Assembly: GCF_026914185.1 (NCBI RefSeq)
Contig: NC_070559.1
Span: forward strand, 3,508,001 to 3,572,000
Reading direction: 5' to 3'
From: Puccinia triticina
Lineage: Eukaryota > Basidiomycota > Pucciniomycetes > Pucciniales > Pucciniaceae
DNA: 64,000 bases
Shown here piece by piece: positions 35,822 to 45,588 of this stretch. Positions within the stretch are counted from its first letter, which is position 1, and each line of letters opens with the position of its first letter. The notes beneath the pieces are model-generated. The model was not told the DNA's origin, did no database searches, and was given only the letters and a program-made list of their open reading frames with translations. A program made the translations under genes and the position numbers.

Positions 35822-37406
35822 ATGGCAGCAGCCGTGGCGCTCCCCAGCTCCGCCACCGCCGGCCCCGCCAACCCCGCCCCCTCCTCGACCGCCCCCGCGC
35901 CGGCCGGCCAGAAAGCCGCCCCCGCCTCGCGCACCCCTGCCGAGCCCCGGAGGGTCCGCTTCAACGTCGGCTCAAAGTACGCCCCCCCTTCCCCATCCTC
36001 CCCGCTCTCCCATGTGTGCTGACCAGTGATGGTGGCAGATACCACGTCATGGACGTCATCGGCGAGGGCGCCTACGGCGTCGTCTGCTCCGCCGTCCATC
36101 GGCCCACCGGCCAAAAAGTCGCCATCAAGAAGGTCCGTCTTCCCCCTGTCTGCTCCACCCACCCCCTGCTCACCCAGCCCCCCCCCCCCCCCCCCCCCCC
36201 GCAGATCACCCCGTTCGATCACTCCATGTTCTGTCTGCGCACGCTCCGCGAACTCAAACTGCTCAAATACTTTCAGGAACAAAACGTGTCGGAAAACGTG
36301 CGCCAATCTCTCCCGTCCTTCCCCCCCCTTGGCACCGGGCTGACCACATCGGCCGCATGTAGATCATCTCGATCGTCGACATCATCCGTCCGCCCACCAT
36401 CGAGGCCTTCAAGGAGGTATACTTGATCCAGGCAAGTCTTTCCCCCCGCTGCGCTGGGCACCAAGCCGACGAGCACCACTGACGGACGCCGGGCCATGGA
36501 TACAGGAGTTGATGGAGACGGACATGCACCGGGTGATCCGGACGCAGGACCTCTCGGACGACCATTGCCAGTACTTCATCTACCAGACCCTGCGCGCGCT
36601 CAAGGCGCTCCACTCCGCCGACGTCATCCACCGCGACCTCAAGCCGTCCAACCTGCTCCTGAACGCTAACTGCGACCTCAAGGTGTGCGACTTCGGCCTC
36701 GCACGCTCCGTCCGCACCGCCGAGCAGGAGACCGGCTTCATGACCGAATACGTCGCCACCCGCTGGTACCGCGCCCCCGAGATCATGCTCACGTACGTCT
36801 TGTTCCCCGCCGAGTGCGCACATCAAGCAGCAGCTGACCCCCTGCTACGTGGCCCCAGGTTCAAGCAGTACACCAAGGCCATCGACGTCTGGTCCGTCGG
36901 CTGCATCCTCGCCGAGATGCTCTCGGGCCGGCCGCTGTTCCCGGGGCGCGACTACCACCACCAGCTGACGCTGATCCTGGACGTGTTGGGGACGCCGACG
37001 CTGGACGAGTTCTATGCGATCAACTCGCGCCGGTCGCGGGACTACATCCGGGCGCTCCCGTTCCGCAAGAAGCGCGCCTTCGCCGCCTTGTACCCCAATG
37101 CGACCCCGCTCGCCATCGACTTCCTCGCCAAGACGCTCACCTTCGACCCCAAGAAACGCCTCGACGTCCAGCAGGCCCTCCAGCACCCCTACCTCGAGGC
37201 CTACCACGACCCCGACGACGAGCCCGTCGCGCCCCCCCTCGACGAGGACTTCTTCGCCTTCGACCGCCAGAAGGACGAGATCAGTAAGGAGGAGCTCAAG
37301 CAGCTCCTCTTCGACGAGATCGCCAGTAAGCCTTCCCTTCCCTTCCCCCCTCTATATGAGTACTCACCCACACCTTGTTCCTCCAGGCTTCCATTCCACC
37401 GCCTAG
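35822..37406 (+). CDS. MAP kinase of the KSS1/FUS3 type
   Basis: Seven exons (35822-35976, 36039-36132, 36205-36297, 36363-36431, 36506-36792, 36859-37325, 37387-37406) join in phase to 394 residues. A 50-residue Ala/Pro-rich N-terminal extension precedes the kinase. Kinase motifs in order: GEGAYGVV (Gly loop), VAIKK (ATP lysine), IHRDLKPSNLLL (catalytic loop), DFGLA, and activation loop TEYVATRWYRAPE with the Thr-Glu-Tyr dual phosphorylation site. The C-terminal DPDDEP resembles the MAPK common-docking site. It is orthologous in type to the pheromone/virulence MAPKs of basidiomycetes (for example Ustilago Kpp2/Ubc3). The fourth intron (36432-36505) has a GC donor (CAG|GCAAGT). GC content is very high, as for the neighbouring allantoinase. 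Confidence 0.95.
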
Positions 37407-38019
37407 AGACCCCCTCTTGCGCCATCTACCTTCACACCTGCTTGGTCCACCCCTGCTTGGCCTACACCCCTTGTTTCATTGCCCACACCTAACCCCAAAA
37501 AAACCCAAAAAAAAATCACCATCACCTTACTAATAATCCGCCCAAAATCGCCTCTTGCGTTTCTTTCTGGACCCCCTTTGTGCTCTCTCTTACGCCCGAC
37601 GCCCGTGTGTTGTACCCTCTTTCTCCCCACGTTTCCGTCTCCCTGTTCGATGTACATATTTATCAGAGGTCACCAGGACACTCGCACGGGTGGGGCACGG
37701 CCCTTATTGGCGTGTCCACAGGGGCCGCGGACTTTCCCTCGCTGCTGCTCTTCTCCCTAACTACTCCCTGCTTGTACTTTTACGCTTCGCTGTGTATGCT
37801 TGCTGCTCTGTTTTTTTGCCAATCAAAGGCCTTGATCCGATAGGACGAGGGTAGATACCACAGCTGTTGGGCATGCGTGGATGGAGAGCAACGCCGACCC
37901 GGCTTCCATTGGTGTGGCCCGGGAGACGACGTCGCACAGTGAGACTTGTGCCAGCCATCGTATCATGGCCATCAGCGGCACGGGCCACAACACTGCCATC
38001 GAGACCGCCGCCAAATCGG

Positions 38020-38655
38020 GTTTGGTTGGTCCTGATAACACCCAGTACACACCCCTCAGACCACAGCCCATTGGATACGGCTACAAGCCGTGTCTGGTGT
38101 TGACACCTGCGCCAGGTCTCGTGGTGATGTCTTTCTTTAGCGTCAAACCTGCCGGACTCCGAGTAGCTCCGAGTGCTTGGTGCGGGCCACCACACTGGCA
38201 TCGAGACCGCCGCCATGGCGTGATTGGTTTGTCCTGATAACACCCGACACACACCCCTCAGACCACAACCCATTGCTACAAGCCGTGTCGGTGCATGTGG
38301 ACATACGTGTCTGGAGGCGGGTCGAGACCTGCACCAAGTGTCGTGGCACTATCTTTCTCAAGCGTCAAACCTGCCGGGCTGTCCCTCTCCGAGTAGTTCT
38401 GAGTGCTTGGTACGGGTCGCCACACTGGCATGGAGACCGCCGCCGTGGCATCATTGGTTTATCCTGATACCACCCGGCACTCACTCCTCAGACCACAACC
38501 CATTGCTACAAGCCGTGTCGGTGCATGTGGACATACGTGTCTGGAGGCGTGTTGAGACCTGCACCAAGTCTCGTGGCACTATCTTTCTTAAGCGTCAAAC
38601 CTGCCGGCCTGTACCTCTCCGTGTAGCTCCGAGTCCTGGGGAGGTTCGCTGCAAC
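38020..38655. repeat. Tandem repeat, about 231-bp unit
   Basis: Three related units begin near 38024, 38223 and 38454 with a shared TGGTTTGTCCTGATAACACC-like start. Each contains CTCAGACCACA, CTACAAGCCGTGTC and, in units 2 and 3, a long identical stretch with GCATGTGGACATACGTGTC. Units 2 and 3 are over 90 percent alike with a 231-bp period; unit 1 is shorter and more diverged. Short frames across it are not coding. It ends about 360 bp before the secreted-protein gene. Confidence 0.85.
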
Positions 38656-39010
38656 ATATCTTTGAAAAAGCCGGCTTGAATGTAACGTTTGACGCTAAAA
38701 TAGACCCAGATTGCTGGACAATGGGGCAATACAGCGAAATATGGAAAGATTTCTCGGTGTATTCCTCCAAGCGATTTGGAAACCCGGAAGACAGCGGTGA
38801 AACATTCTCGAGAGCCGCTCCAAAACCCTCTCACGAGCGGTATGTTTCCACTTGGGGATGGAGAAGCCAGCCGTGTGGTGTCCATAAAGAGACCGGCCAT
38901 CTCGCACCCTGGGGCCCCGTCAGCCAGCGCAGTTCGACACACCAGGCCACGTCCGCTCCACTCTCACTAAACACCTCAGATTCAATCGTTTTAATCTTCG
39001 CTCAGACGAG

Positions 39011-39521
39011 ATGATGGTCATGGCCAAGAAATCGCTGTTTTACATTGCTGTTCTCCTCGCGGCCAGCCACCTGTTGCTCTGCGCGCCCATGCTAAAATTG
39101 AGTAAGTTAGATCCGTCCGTCTCTCGCGTGGCTGGCTTGCTGATCTTGGCTGCGTTCCTGCAGAAGACGGACAATCTGTCAGTCATGACGCGCAGCTGTT
39201 GGGAAGCTTCAATCCCCAAGGTAAACAACACTGTTCTGCCCGATAGAAAATTCCAACATCCTACTGATTGACTGCTTCTGTGTGAAAGATCAAGTCCTGA
39301 TGGGACAAGCGAATAGACTTAAAGAGGCAATAGATAAGAGGGGCTACCTCACGTCGGAAGAAGGGTCCGTGGGGCTACAGCTCAACGAGAGAGTCCAGCA
39401 GTTGGCAGCCAACGTTAAAGCACCCAAATTCCAACTCACTGAAACTCAAGAGGCATTGGTGAATGTTGTGAGAAGTCTGCAGCCGGCTCTCCGACCCTTT
39501 CAAGGTTCGAAGTACTACTAG
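39011..39521 (+). CDS. Small predicted secreted protein (candidate effector-like)
   Basis: Three exons (39011-39101, 39164-39220, 39289-39521) join in phase to 126 residues through 62 and 68 nt introns. The N terminus is MMVMAKK followed by a hydrophobic stretch (SLFYIAVLLAASHLLLC) ending CAP, a textbook signal peptide with cleavage near residue 25. The mature part is about 100 residues, polar and helical (ANRLKEAIDKRGYLTSEEG, LNERVQQLAANV). It contains no cysteine beyond the one in the signal region, no transmembrane segment and no known domain. Without the introns the frame would be lost. Such proteins in rusts are often effector candidates, but expression and host role are unknown. A diverged copy of its 3' region lies at 40.3-40.5 kb. 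Confidence 0.7.
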
Positions 39522-40299
39522 AGTTGTGTAGACATCTGCAGCCATGTTTAGAATCCTTGTGAATCCGGACACCTTCCGCGACTTTCCAGTTCCTGCTCTG
39601 TTCTAGCTATAGCCCTTGAATGACTCCCAGATATCCACATAGAACGCTGTGCCGAGAAAAGATTGCTAGATTTTTCACCGTCTTCCGGGCTCCCCTTTGC
39701 TTCCATTGCTGTCACTCTTTTCGCTCCAGATCGCCCATTCAACCCGCCTGCACCCTCGCCCTCTCTGGTGTAATAGTTTAATTATCCACTGCTTAGATAG
39801 AAATATGGCCGTCTGCTTTCTGCACGCATTTCGCGGCATAATTGCACCCTCTGGCAGCATGAGCGCTTCCCCGCCGGCGCCACGCACCCATAATCTCTGA
39901 GCCGTGAGGAGCAGCAGGGAATCGAATTTGGATTCTTGGGGCGCAAAGGCTGAGAAGAACGGCCTTTCGCTGGAGAAACGTCCCACATCCTACTGAGTGG
40001 CTATTTACGCATGGAGCAGCTGGTACAAGTACCTCAGAATCGGCGAGCTGCCAAAACAAAATAGAGCAAGGCGACGGCTCTAGCAGGCAAAACGCGATCT
40101 TCGGCAACTCCGGGAGAAATAAAAAGAAAGGTTTAGGCATGTTTAAGGGGCTGACCTGTTAGAAAAAACGGTCAGCATTCAGAATGAAAAATACGAGCGG
40201 GGGGGGGGGGGGGGGGGGCGTTTCCACTCCACGGCGAATGCGACCGACCACGAACGTGGGGGGGGGTGGCCAGCCTGGGCCAAAAACGGGTGCTTTGAA

Positions 40300-40520
40300 T
40301 TTGGCCGGAACGGACTGCGGAGCTTCGAAGAGCGCTCCCGGAGTTGTGGGCAAACCTGAAGCCATGGTTAAACCTCTTCCAAAAGCAGTCCCGCAGGTGT
40401 GGAGAACTCTGCAGTCGTATCTAGTGAAGCCGGGGCCTCCAGGGACTCGCCTGAGGGAGGACACCTTCCTCGGGGTTTCAGTTGCTGCTACGTTCTAGCT
40501 AGCCCTTATGACTTGCAGAT
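40300..40520 (+). pseudogene. Diverged copy of the secreted-protein gene 3' region
   Basis: The 3' flank of the 39-kb secreted-protein gene (about 39525-39615) and 40390-40515 share, in order, a GTGTRGA-ACTCTGCAG block, GGACACCTTCC, CAGTT-CTGCT and GTTCTAGCTA-AGCCCTT. The coding part upstream of it does not align clearly. This suggests an old tandem duplication in which the second copy has lost its gene. A 20-nt poly-G run (40199-40218) lies just before it. Confidence 0.4.
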
Positions 40521-41137
40521 ATGCCAAAGCTCATCCTTGAAGTTGCGATGCCCCCCGCATTTTCTGGATTGACTAATGGGAGGGTCAATTTATCCGTCTT
40601 CCACAGATGTTACAGCTACACGGCAGTTGCGCGGATTAAGGTTTCGCCCGTCGAAACTGCCGTCAAAGACAAAACACCCGCCTGATTGACCGCCCACCTG
40701 TCGGCCTCCGGTCAGTCGTCAAACTGCCAGCCGAATTAACAGCTGAACGGCCGGCACTTGACTTCAGGCAAGTTTAACATAACTTGCCTGGGGTCGGTTT
40801 GCCGATGAACGCGCTTGACCTGACAACAGCCGGTGGGAACAGTGGCAAGATGCCGGCCTCCAGGCTAACCCAAAAAAAAGGGCAGAGGGGGCCAAGACAA
40901 AGTCCGCCCATCAGAGGGACACGTCACCCTCGGCCATCCATCCACCCGCCTCATTTTCTCTAAGTCCACTCATCGGATCACCGCCACCCTCCATCTCCCC
41001 CACCCTGATCACCAACCCACATCCTTCGATGTGTCCCTCTGCGCCTGCCTCCTCCTTGCCTGGCCCACAATGCATCCACAGCACGCCAACCTCCACATCA
41101 TCCATCGAGCTCCGCACCTCGCTCGGCTTCTTAAAGG

Positions 41138-41284
41138 GTGATCATTGAGCTTGGCGTTCCCTCGGGCACGATTGTTGGGTTTGACATCAACACAACCCTC
41201 TTTAGTGGCAACAAAGCGCCGGCCTGCTCGGTCTATGACCTCGACAGACTCAGCCCTGCCCTGGACTCGCCGGATGATGCTCAG
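41138..41284 (+). pseudogene. Allantoicase fragment captured in element A
   Basis: The reading frame VIIELGVPSGTIVGFDIN, TTLFSGNKAPACSV matches the signature of allantoicase (IVGFDIDTxxFxGNxAPxxSV), the enzyme cleaving allantoate to ureidoglycolate and urea. It ends at CAG|GTGTGC, a plausible exon-intron border. The upstream and downstream parts expected of allantoicase were not found within the element, so only about one exon was taken. It is bounded by the TIR element, which supports capture by the transposon and not a resident gene. The GC-rich source resembles the allantoinase island nearby. Confidence 0.75.
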
Positions 41285-41339
41285 GTGTGCCCTCCGCATA
41301 TACATATTTACATTACCAGCCCACATCCGCTCCAATCTC

Positions 41340-41720
41340 AAGCTGACAAGAGCCTGCCTGAATCTGATCCAGTGGTGCAAACTTTTGCCGGTCGTTCCAT
41401 AGGATCAATCACCAAGCCATTTGTTCCGATCAAAGATGGAGTGCTGATGCCCGCGAGCGTTCTGATGAAGAAAGCAGCGGAGATGGTAAGAAGGGTGCCA
41501 ATTCTCCCCCTGACGAGGGGGGCGGGGGCGGTGATCGAGGCGCATCTGGATGGGCGAGCAAGCTCAAACGAGCTCCAGACCAAAGTCGTCAACTTTGGCA
41601 CGGCGCTCAAGTCCGACCATGTTCCAAAAAAAAATGTCAAATGCAATAATAACAAAGAAAGGTGCCCAGGTGGCTGTAAAACCAAAATGAGTGTGTCTTG
41701 TGAGTTGACCCAAGAATAGT
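41340..41720 (+). pseudogene. Unidentified open frame inside element A
   Basis: An open frame of about 120 codons with a coding-like make-up (SIGSITKPFVPIKDGVLMPA, SVLMKKAAEMVRRVPILPLT) lies between the allantoicase fragment and the right TIR. It is not part of allantoicase. It may be another captured exon or ancestral element sequence. No domain is recognised. Confidence 0.35.
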
Positions 41721-42096
41721 GAGCGTAATTACCAGCAAATTGGTGGTGATTTGTCGCCAAAGGGCGGTCAACAAGCCCTGACTGGTTTTTCTAGGGGGTC
41801 TCGGGTTGGACGGCAAGTTGCCGGATGGGTCAAGGTGCCCTATGTTTTGCCAGCATGTTCTCCGATTGCGCATTGGCGGGGGTGCCGCCCAGTTTGGCGG
41901 TCCACTTGATGGTTGACCGGAGGCCGGCATCTAAACAGTCAAGAATGGCTGGGGTGCGTCCGTCAAATTGACGGCCAAACTTTGGGCGCTTCGGCGGCAA
42001 TGTGCAACTGCCGTGTATGGCAACAAAGCTTGCGGGCCCGCAAGGCTGAAATTCCGACACACAACATTTTTCATTTCAGCCCCCTCGCCTGCAGTC

Positions 42097-42778
42097 TAAG
42101 ACTGTGCCCCAAAAACGGGGCTTGGGGCATGCCCCGGGGCATCGGGATTGGCCTTGAAAATGCCTCAAACCCTGGGGCATATGGTTTTTTTTTGCAAAGG
42201 GAGGATAACCTGTGGGAAGTGATGTATTTTTTTGGGATTTTGGGTTTTTTTTGTCATTCCAGTGGCCATCAAGTGTGTAAAAGTTGGTTTTAGTATGACC
42301 TTGAGGGAAAAAATGAGACACCAAGCAAGAGAGACAAGCTGAGATGTGCAAGCAAAAACCCCAAGGAAACGGGTGGACTGAGAGAAAAGCAAACAAGTTG
42401 AGACGCGCAAGTGAGAACCCCAAGGAAAAACTTTTGGAAGCCCCAGGGATTGAGAGAAGATTATGTGCCATAATCCATTGGCAAATTTTGGCATAGGTTT
42501 TCTTTTGACTGGCCTAATAGAGGGGGGGATATTGCTTCCCTGTGGTTTGGGATCCTCACGTAGCGAGTGATCTTGGCTTCAATCCCCTCAATCGGTGGGG
42601 TTGGTAGGCAGTTCTGGAGGCCAAGGCATTTTTGCAAGTGCTTTGGCCATCCCAATACAGCCCAATACCATGGATTTTTCAGTGGTGCAAAAAAAACTGT
42701 CATGACCCGGGGCATAGTTGGGGTCTGGGGTTTGGGATGACCCTCATGCCCCGTCCCAAACCCCGGGGAACACCCTTA
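42097..42778. mobile_element. TIR element D (682 bp) inside element B
   Basis: Terminal repeats TAAGACTGTGCCCC and (reverse complement) TAAGGGTGTTCCCC share 11 of 14 bases. They are flanked by CTGCAGTC (42089-42096) and CTGCAGCC (42779-42786), an 8-bp duplication with one mismatch, as expected for hAT-type insertion. The opposite arm of element B has an uninterrupted CTGCAGCCC at the equivalent place (about 45420-45430), so it records the empty site. The interior is non-coding and rich in GGGGC words. A hAT-type MITE is the likely class. Confidence 0.75.
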
Positions 42779-42878
42779 CTGCAGCCCGCTATTTTTTCTT
42801 CCAATTCTTCCTTTCTTCCAAAGTCTTCCCTCTCTCCACCATCTCTATTCTCTCTATCTCTCTCTCCCCCCGGCCTCC

Positions 42879-42910
<32 letters not shown>

Positions 42911-43109
42911 ATTGCAACCTAACCGCCTCACATCCGGTCCTGCCACCGGTATCGCAACCCACCTGGCCCCCAGCAATCCACCAATCCAACCAGCAATACC
43001 CCACATTTTTACCGGTCCAGGTCAGTCCCTGCCCCCAGCCATTACCTTTTTTTTGCCGTCCTGATTGACCCCCCCCCTTCTAATTTTATGTAGTGCAATA
43101 TCCGGCCAT

Positions 43110-43810
43110 TTTGTGATCACGCAAACCAAATGTCTTCTTGGTAAGCCACGATACCAATATTTCCCCTTCCTGCTTGGTTTGGTGATTTGCTGACACCCGT
43201 GTGCCCCTAGCCATTGTCAAATATGCCCGCAACGGCGTCATCTCATTCATTCCGGTCCGACTAAGCTTGCATGGGATGTCGCTAGCGGAGATCAGCAATA
43301 AAATCTTTCAGAGGATTTCCCCCCACTCTATATCCCGCTTGACCCAATTGTATCGCAGCACCCGGGACGTGGTGTGTGACCCGGCTTGGTACAAGGATTG
43401 AGGTCGTCCATTGGCCTTCTCACACAAGGAGGCTGAATTTGTTCTGGACGCCCGTGCCGCAGAGCCAACCTTGTAACTAGACAAAATCCAGAGGCACATT
43501 GGGGAAATGACCGGCACTTGCCAACCAATCAGTATCATTTGTGCTTGGGTGGCGAGTGCCGGTCATTGCCTCAATGTTCCTCTGGATTTTGTCTAGGTAC
43601 AAGGTCGGCTCTGCGGCAAGGGCGTCCAGAACAAACTCAGCCTCCTCGTGTGAGAAGGCCAATGGACGAACTCAATCCTTCTACAAAGCTGGGTCACACA
43701 CCATGGATAGGGGCACACGGGTGTCAGCAAATCACCAAACCAAGCAGGAAGGGGAAATATTGGTATTGTGGCTTACCTGGAAGACGTTTGGTTACCCCCG
43801 TACTTGGCAA
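43110..43810. pseudogene. Inverted duplication of a transposase N-terminal fragment
   Basis: The left arm 43110-43525 and right arm 43545-43805 are inverted copies around a centre near 43535; the left has about 165 bp missing from the right. The plus-strand frame of the left arm (43201-43401 and on) has a helix-turn-helix-like start (SLHGMSLAEISNKIFQRISP) and GRPLAFSHEEAEFVLDALAA, AEPTLYLDKIQRNIEAMTG in the right arm, resembling the N-terminal region of Tc1/mariner/IS630-like transposases. Neither arm reaches a DDE catalytic domain. Stops and frame changes mean no product. Confidence 0.65.
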
Positions 43811-43939
43811 TCAAGTGACGGGTCAGGTCAGCAAGGATGCTCAAGCCCCTGGCTGCATTCACATCAGCCCTTGGCTGATCAAATCAAATATCAGTGATTG
43901 GTTACAATAGTCTGAGATCAAGAGGGTGGAGGAATCACT

Positions 43940-44885
43940 TACGTTCAGCGCAAGGCAAGCCTGTGCACGTTCCAAGGCAAGCCGGGTGTCCTCAGGGCCG
44001 TAGCTCATTGCCAGGGTATCTTGTTGGGCCCATTTCTGTAATCCAAATAGGTCAGAAAGGGGTCTGACGTGCCAACAGTCCGGCAGTGGGTGAGAAACTC
44101 ACCTTCTGCTGCTCTTGGGCAGTCCCCCGGGGGTCATTCATTGTTATCTTTACCTGAACTTTCAAGAGGGGGTTCTCCACAACAGCCGCAGAGAATTGGG
44201 CAGATTTGGCCTTGCTTGTGACCATGGTGTTTGACTTGGCGCTGTAAGTGGCGTGTTCATGATAATGCCCTGCCATTGCAGCAGTCGCTGCACATCCAGG
44301 CTCTTTACGTGAGCCCCAAGGAGAGGAATCATTTGGTCAACGGTGTCCATGGCGCCAAGTTTGAACTGTGGCCAGTTCAAATTCTGGATGTCGGCCAGGA
44401 GAATTGTGGTGCCTCTTGGGATGACTTGTTCCCATTTTTTGGCGGCCGCCGCCGCCGGAGTCCTTGCGCCTGCTTGGGCCAACTGTCCCGCTGCAGTGCG
44501 CATGCACACGTGGTGAAGGATATGGAGAGGTCTGGGGCCCGGGCCCAATCCAACAGCGGTGGGAGGATTATTGCCATTCGGAGTCGCAGTGGGGTTTGAA
44601 CCCAAGGCGTTGGGAGGGGGCTGAGAAGTGTTGCTGCCATTGTTGTCATTGGACCCCTCATGCTTGTAGAAGAGCCTGCAGGAATGCCCCTTGGTGATGT
44701 GAGCCTGTGAGGGCCCAAGCACTGATTCCTGTGTGGCGTTGGGGGTGTTGCCGGTGGGGGGGGTTATTGGGCGCGTCCCAATTGACACTGACATGGCGGG
44801 TGAGCGTGAATACATTGTTGGTAGCTTGGTTGGTGTTGGCATTCAAGCGGTTAGAGCGGCTGGCCATTGTCTGAAGGCCCACAGT
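43940..44885 (-). pseudogene. Unidentified transposon-borne gene (frame-broken or spliced)
   Basis: A minus-strand frame 44842-44162 encodes a 226-residue protein that starts with a Pro/Asn/Ser-rich part and continues with GPRPLHILHHVCMRTAAGQL and IPRGTTILLADIQNLNWPQ. Near 44275 the sequence carries on in another frame (TYSAKSNTMVTSKAKSAQFS, then QKWAQQDTLAMSYGPEDTRL near 44040-43940), suggesting a frameshift or an unresolved intron. An upstream frame at 44882-44658 may be part of the start. I do not recognise the family. It sits inside element B and may be its original non-transposase gene. Confidence 0.45.
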
Positions 44886-45588
44886 TTGCTAGGGGGAACA
44901 AATCAGTTTACCAGTTAGAAATGTGGTGAGAAAATCAGTCCAGCCACTTAAAATGATGATTGAAATCTTGCTTGAGGTTTTCCGGTTGAAGGATTTGGGT
45001 ACGGGTGCTAGGATTTTAACTGAGTTGTGTCTGAGGGGATTGCGGTGCTTGATTTGGAGGGGGGGAGGGGCGGATAAAAAAATCATGCAGCTGGATGGCA
45101 AAAAAGGTAATGGCTGGGGGCAGGGACTGACCTGGACCGGTAAAAATGTGGGGTATTGCTGGTTGGGTTGGCGGATTGCTGGGGGCCGGGTGGGTTGCAA
45201 TACCAGTGGCAGGACCAGATGTGAAGCGGTTAGGTTTTGTTTAGGTTTCAATGGGTTAGGTTGCGATGGGGGGGGGGGGGGGGGGGGGGGAGGTCCGGGG
45301 GGCATGTTGGCTACTGGCTGGGGGGGGGGGGGGGGGGGGAGAGAGAGAGAGAAAGAGAGATGGGGTGGTGGAGAGAGGGAAGACTTCAGAAGAAAGGAAG
45401 AATTGGAAGAAAAAATATTGGGCTGCAGGCAAGGGGGCTGAAATCAAGAATGTTGTGTGTTGGAATTTCAGCCTTGGGGGCCCGCAAGCTTTGTTGCCAT
45501 AGCTGTATCAAGTTGAGTAAGAGGTGGAAAGCAATGGAAGATTTGAACTTACATTTTCTGCCCCTCCAGGCCTTCATAACTCCAGTTA

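Larger units (their letters stand above)
42018..45499 (+). mobile_element. TIR element B (3.5 kb), TA target, Tc1/mariner-like remnants
   Basis: Ends TGGCAACAAAGCTTGCGGGC (left) and its reverse complement (right) are flanked by TA on both sides (42016-42017, 45500-45501). The inverted arms are long, roughly 360-440 bp: the left arm to about 43070 and the right arm from about 45060 match throughout, with long poly-C/poly-G runs (42880-42910, 45268-45290, 45320-45339). The interior has two inverted pieces of a transposase N terminus and an unidentified minus-strand frame. Target choice and the HTH-like transposase pieces suggest the Tc1/mariner superfamily. It inserted into the right TIR of element A. 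No complete catalytic domain is present, so it is non-autonomous. Confidence 0.8.
40613..45505 (+). mobile_element. TIR element A (1.4 kb unnested) with captured gene fragments
   Basis: Ends are inverted repeats: left CAGCTACACGGCAGTTGC at 40613, right its reverse complement at 42000-42015 continued after the nested element at 45502-45505 (GCTG). Both ends are flanked by TA (40611-40612 and 45506-45507), so the TSD is TA. A second shared inverted block, GGCCTCCGGTCA, lies about 90 bp inside each end. The insertion of element B splits the right terminus, and joining the two halves restores the palindrome with the left one. After removing B and one TA the element is about 1,409 bp. It encodes no transposase but contains an allantoicase fragment and an unidentified frame, so it is a Pack-type non-autonomous element. 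Confidence 0.8.

Noticed and set aside
35218..36306. 362-codon minus-strand frame over the MAPK 5' region
   Set aside because: GC-rich DNA gives long chance frames; Gly-rich low-complexity composition and no domain, and it overlaps MAPK exons on the other strand.
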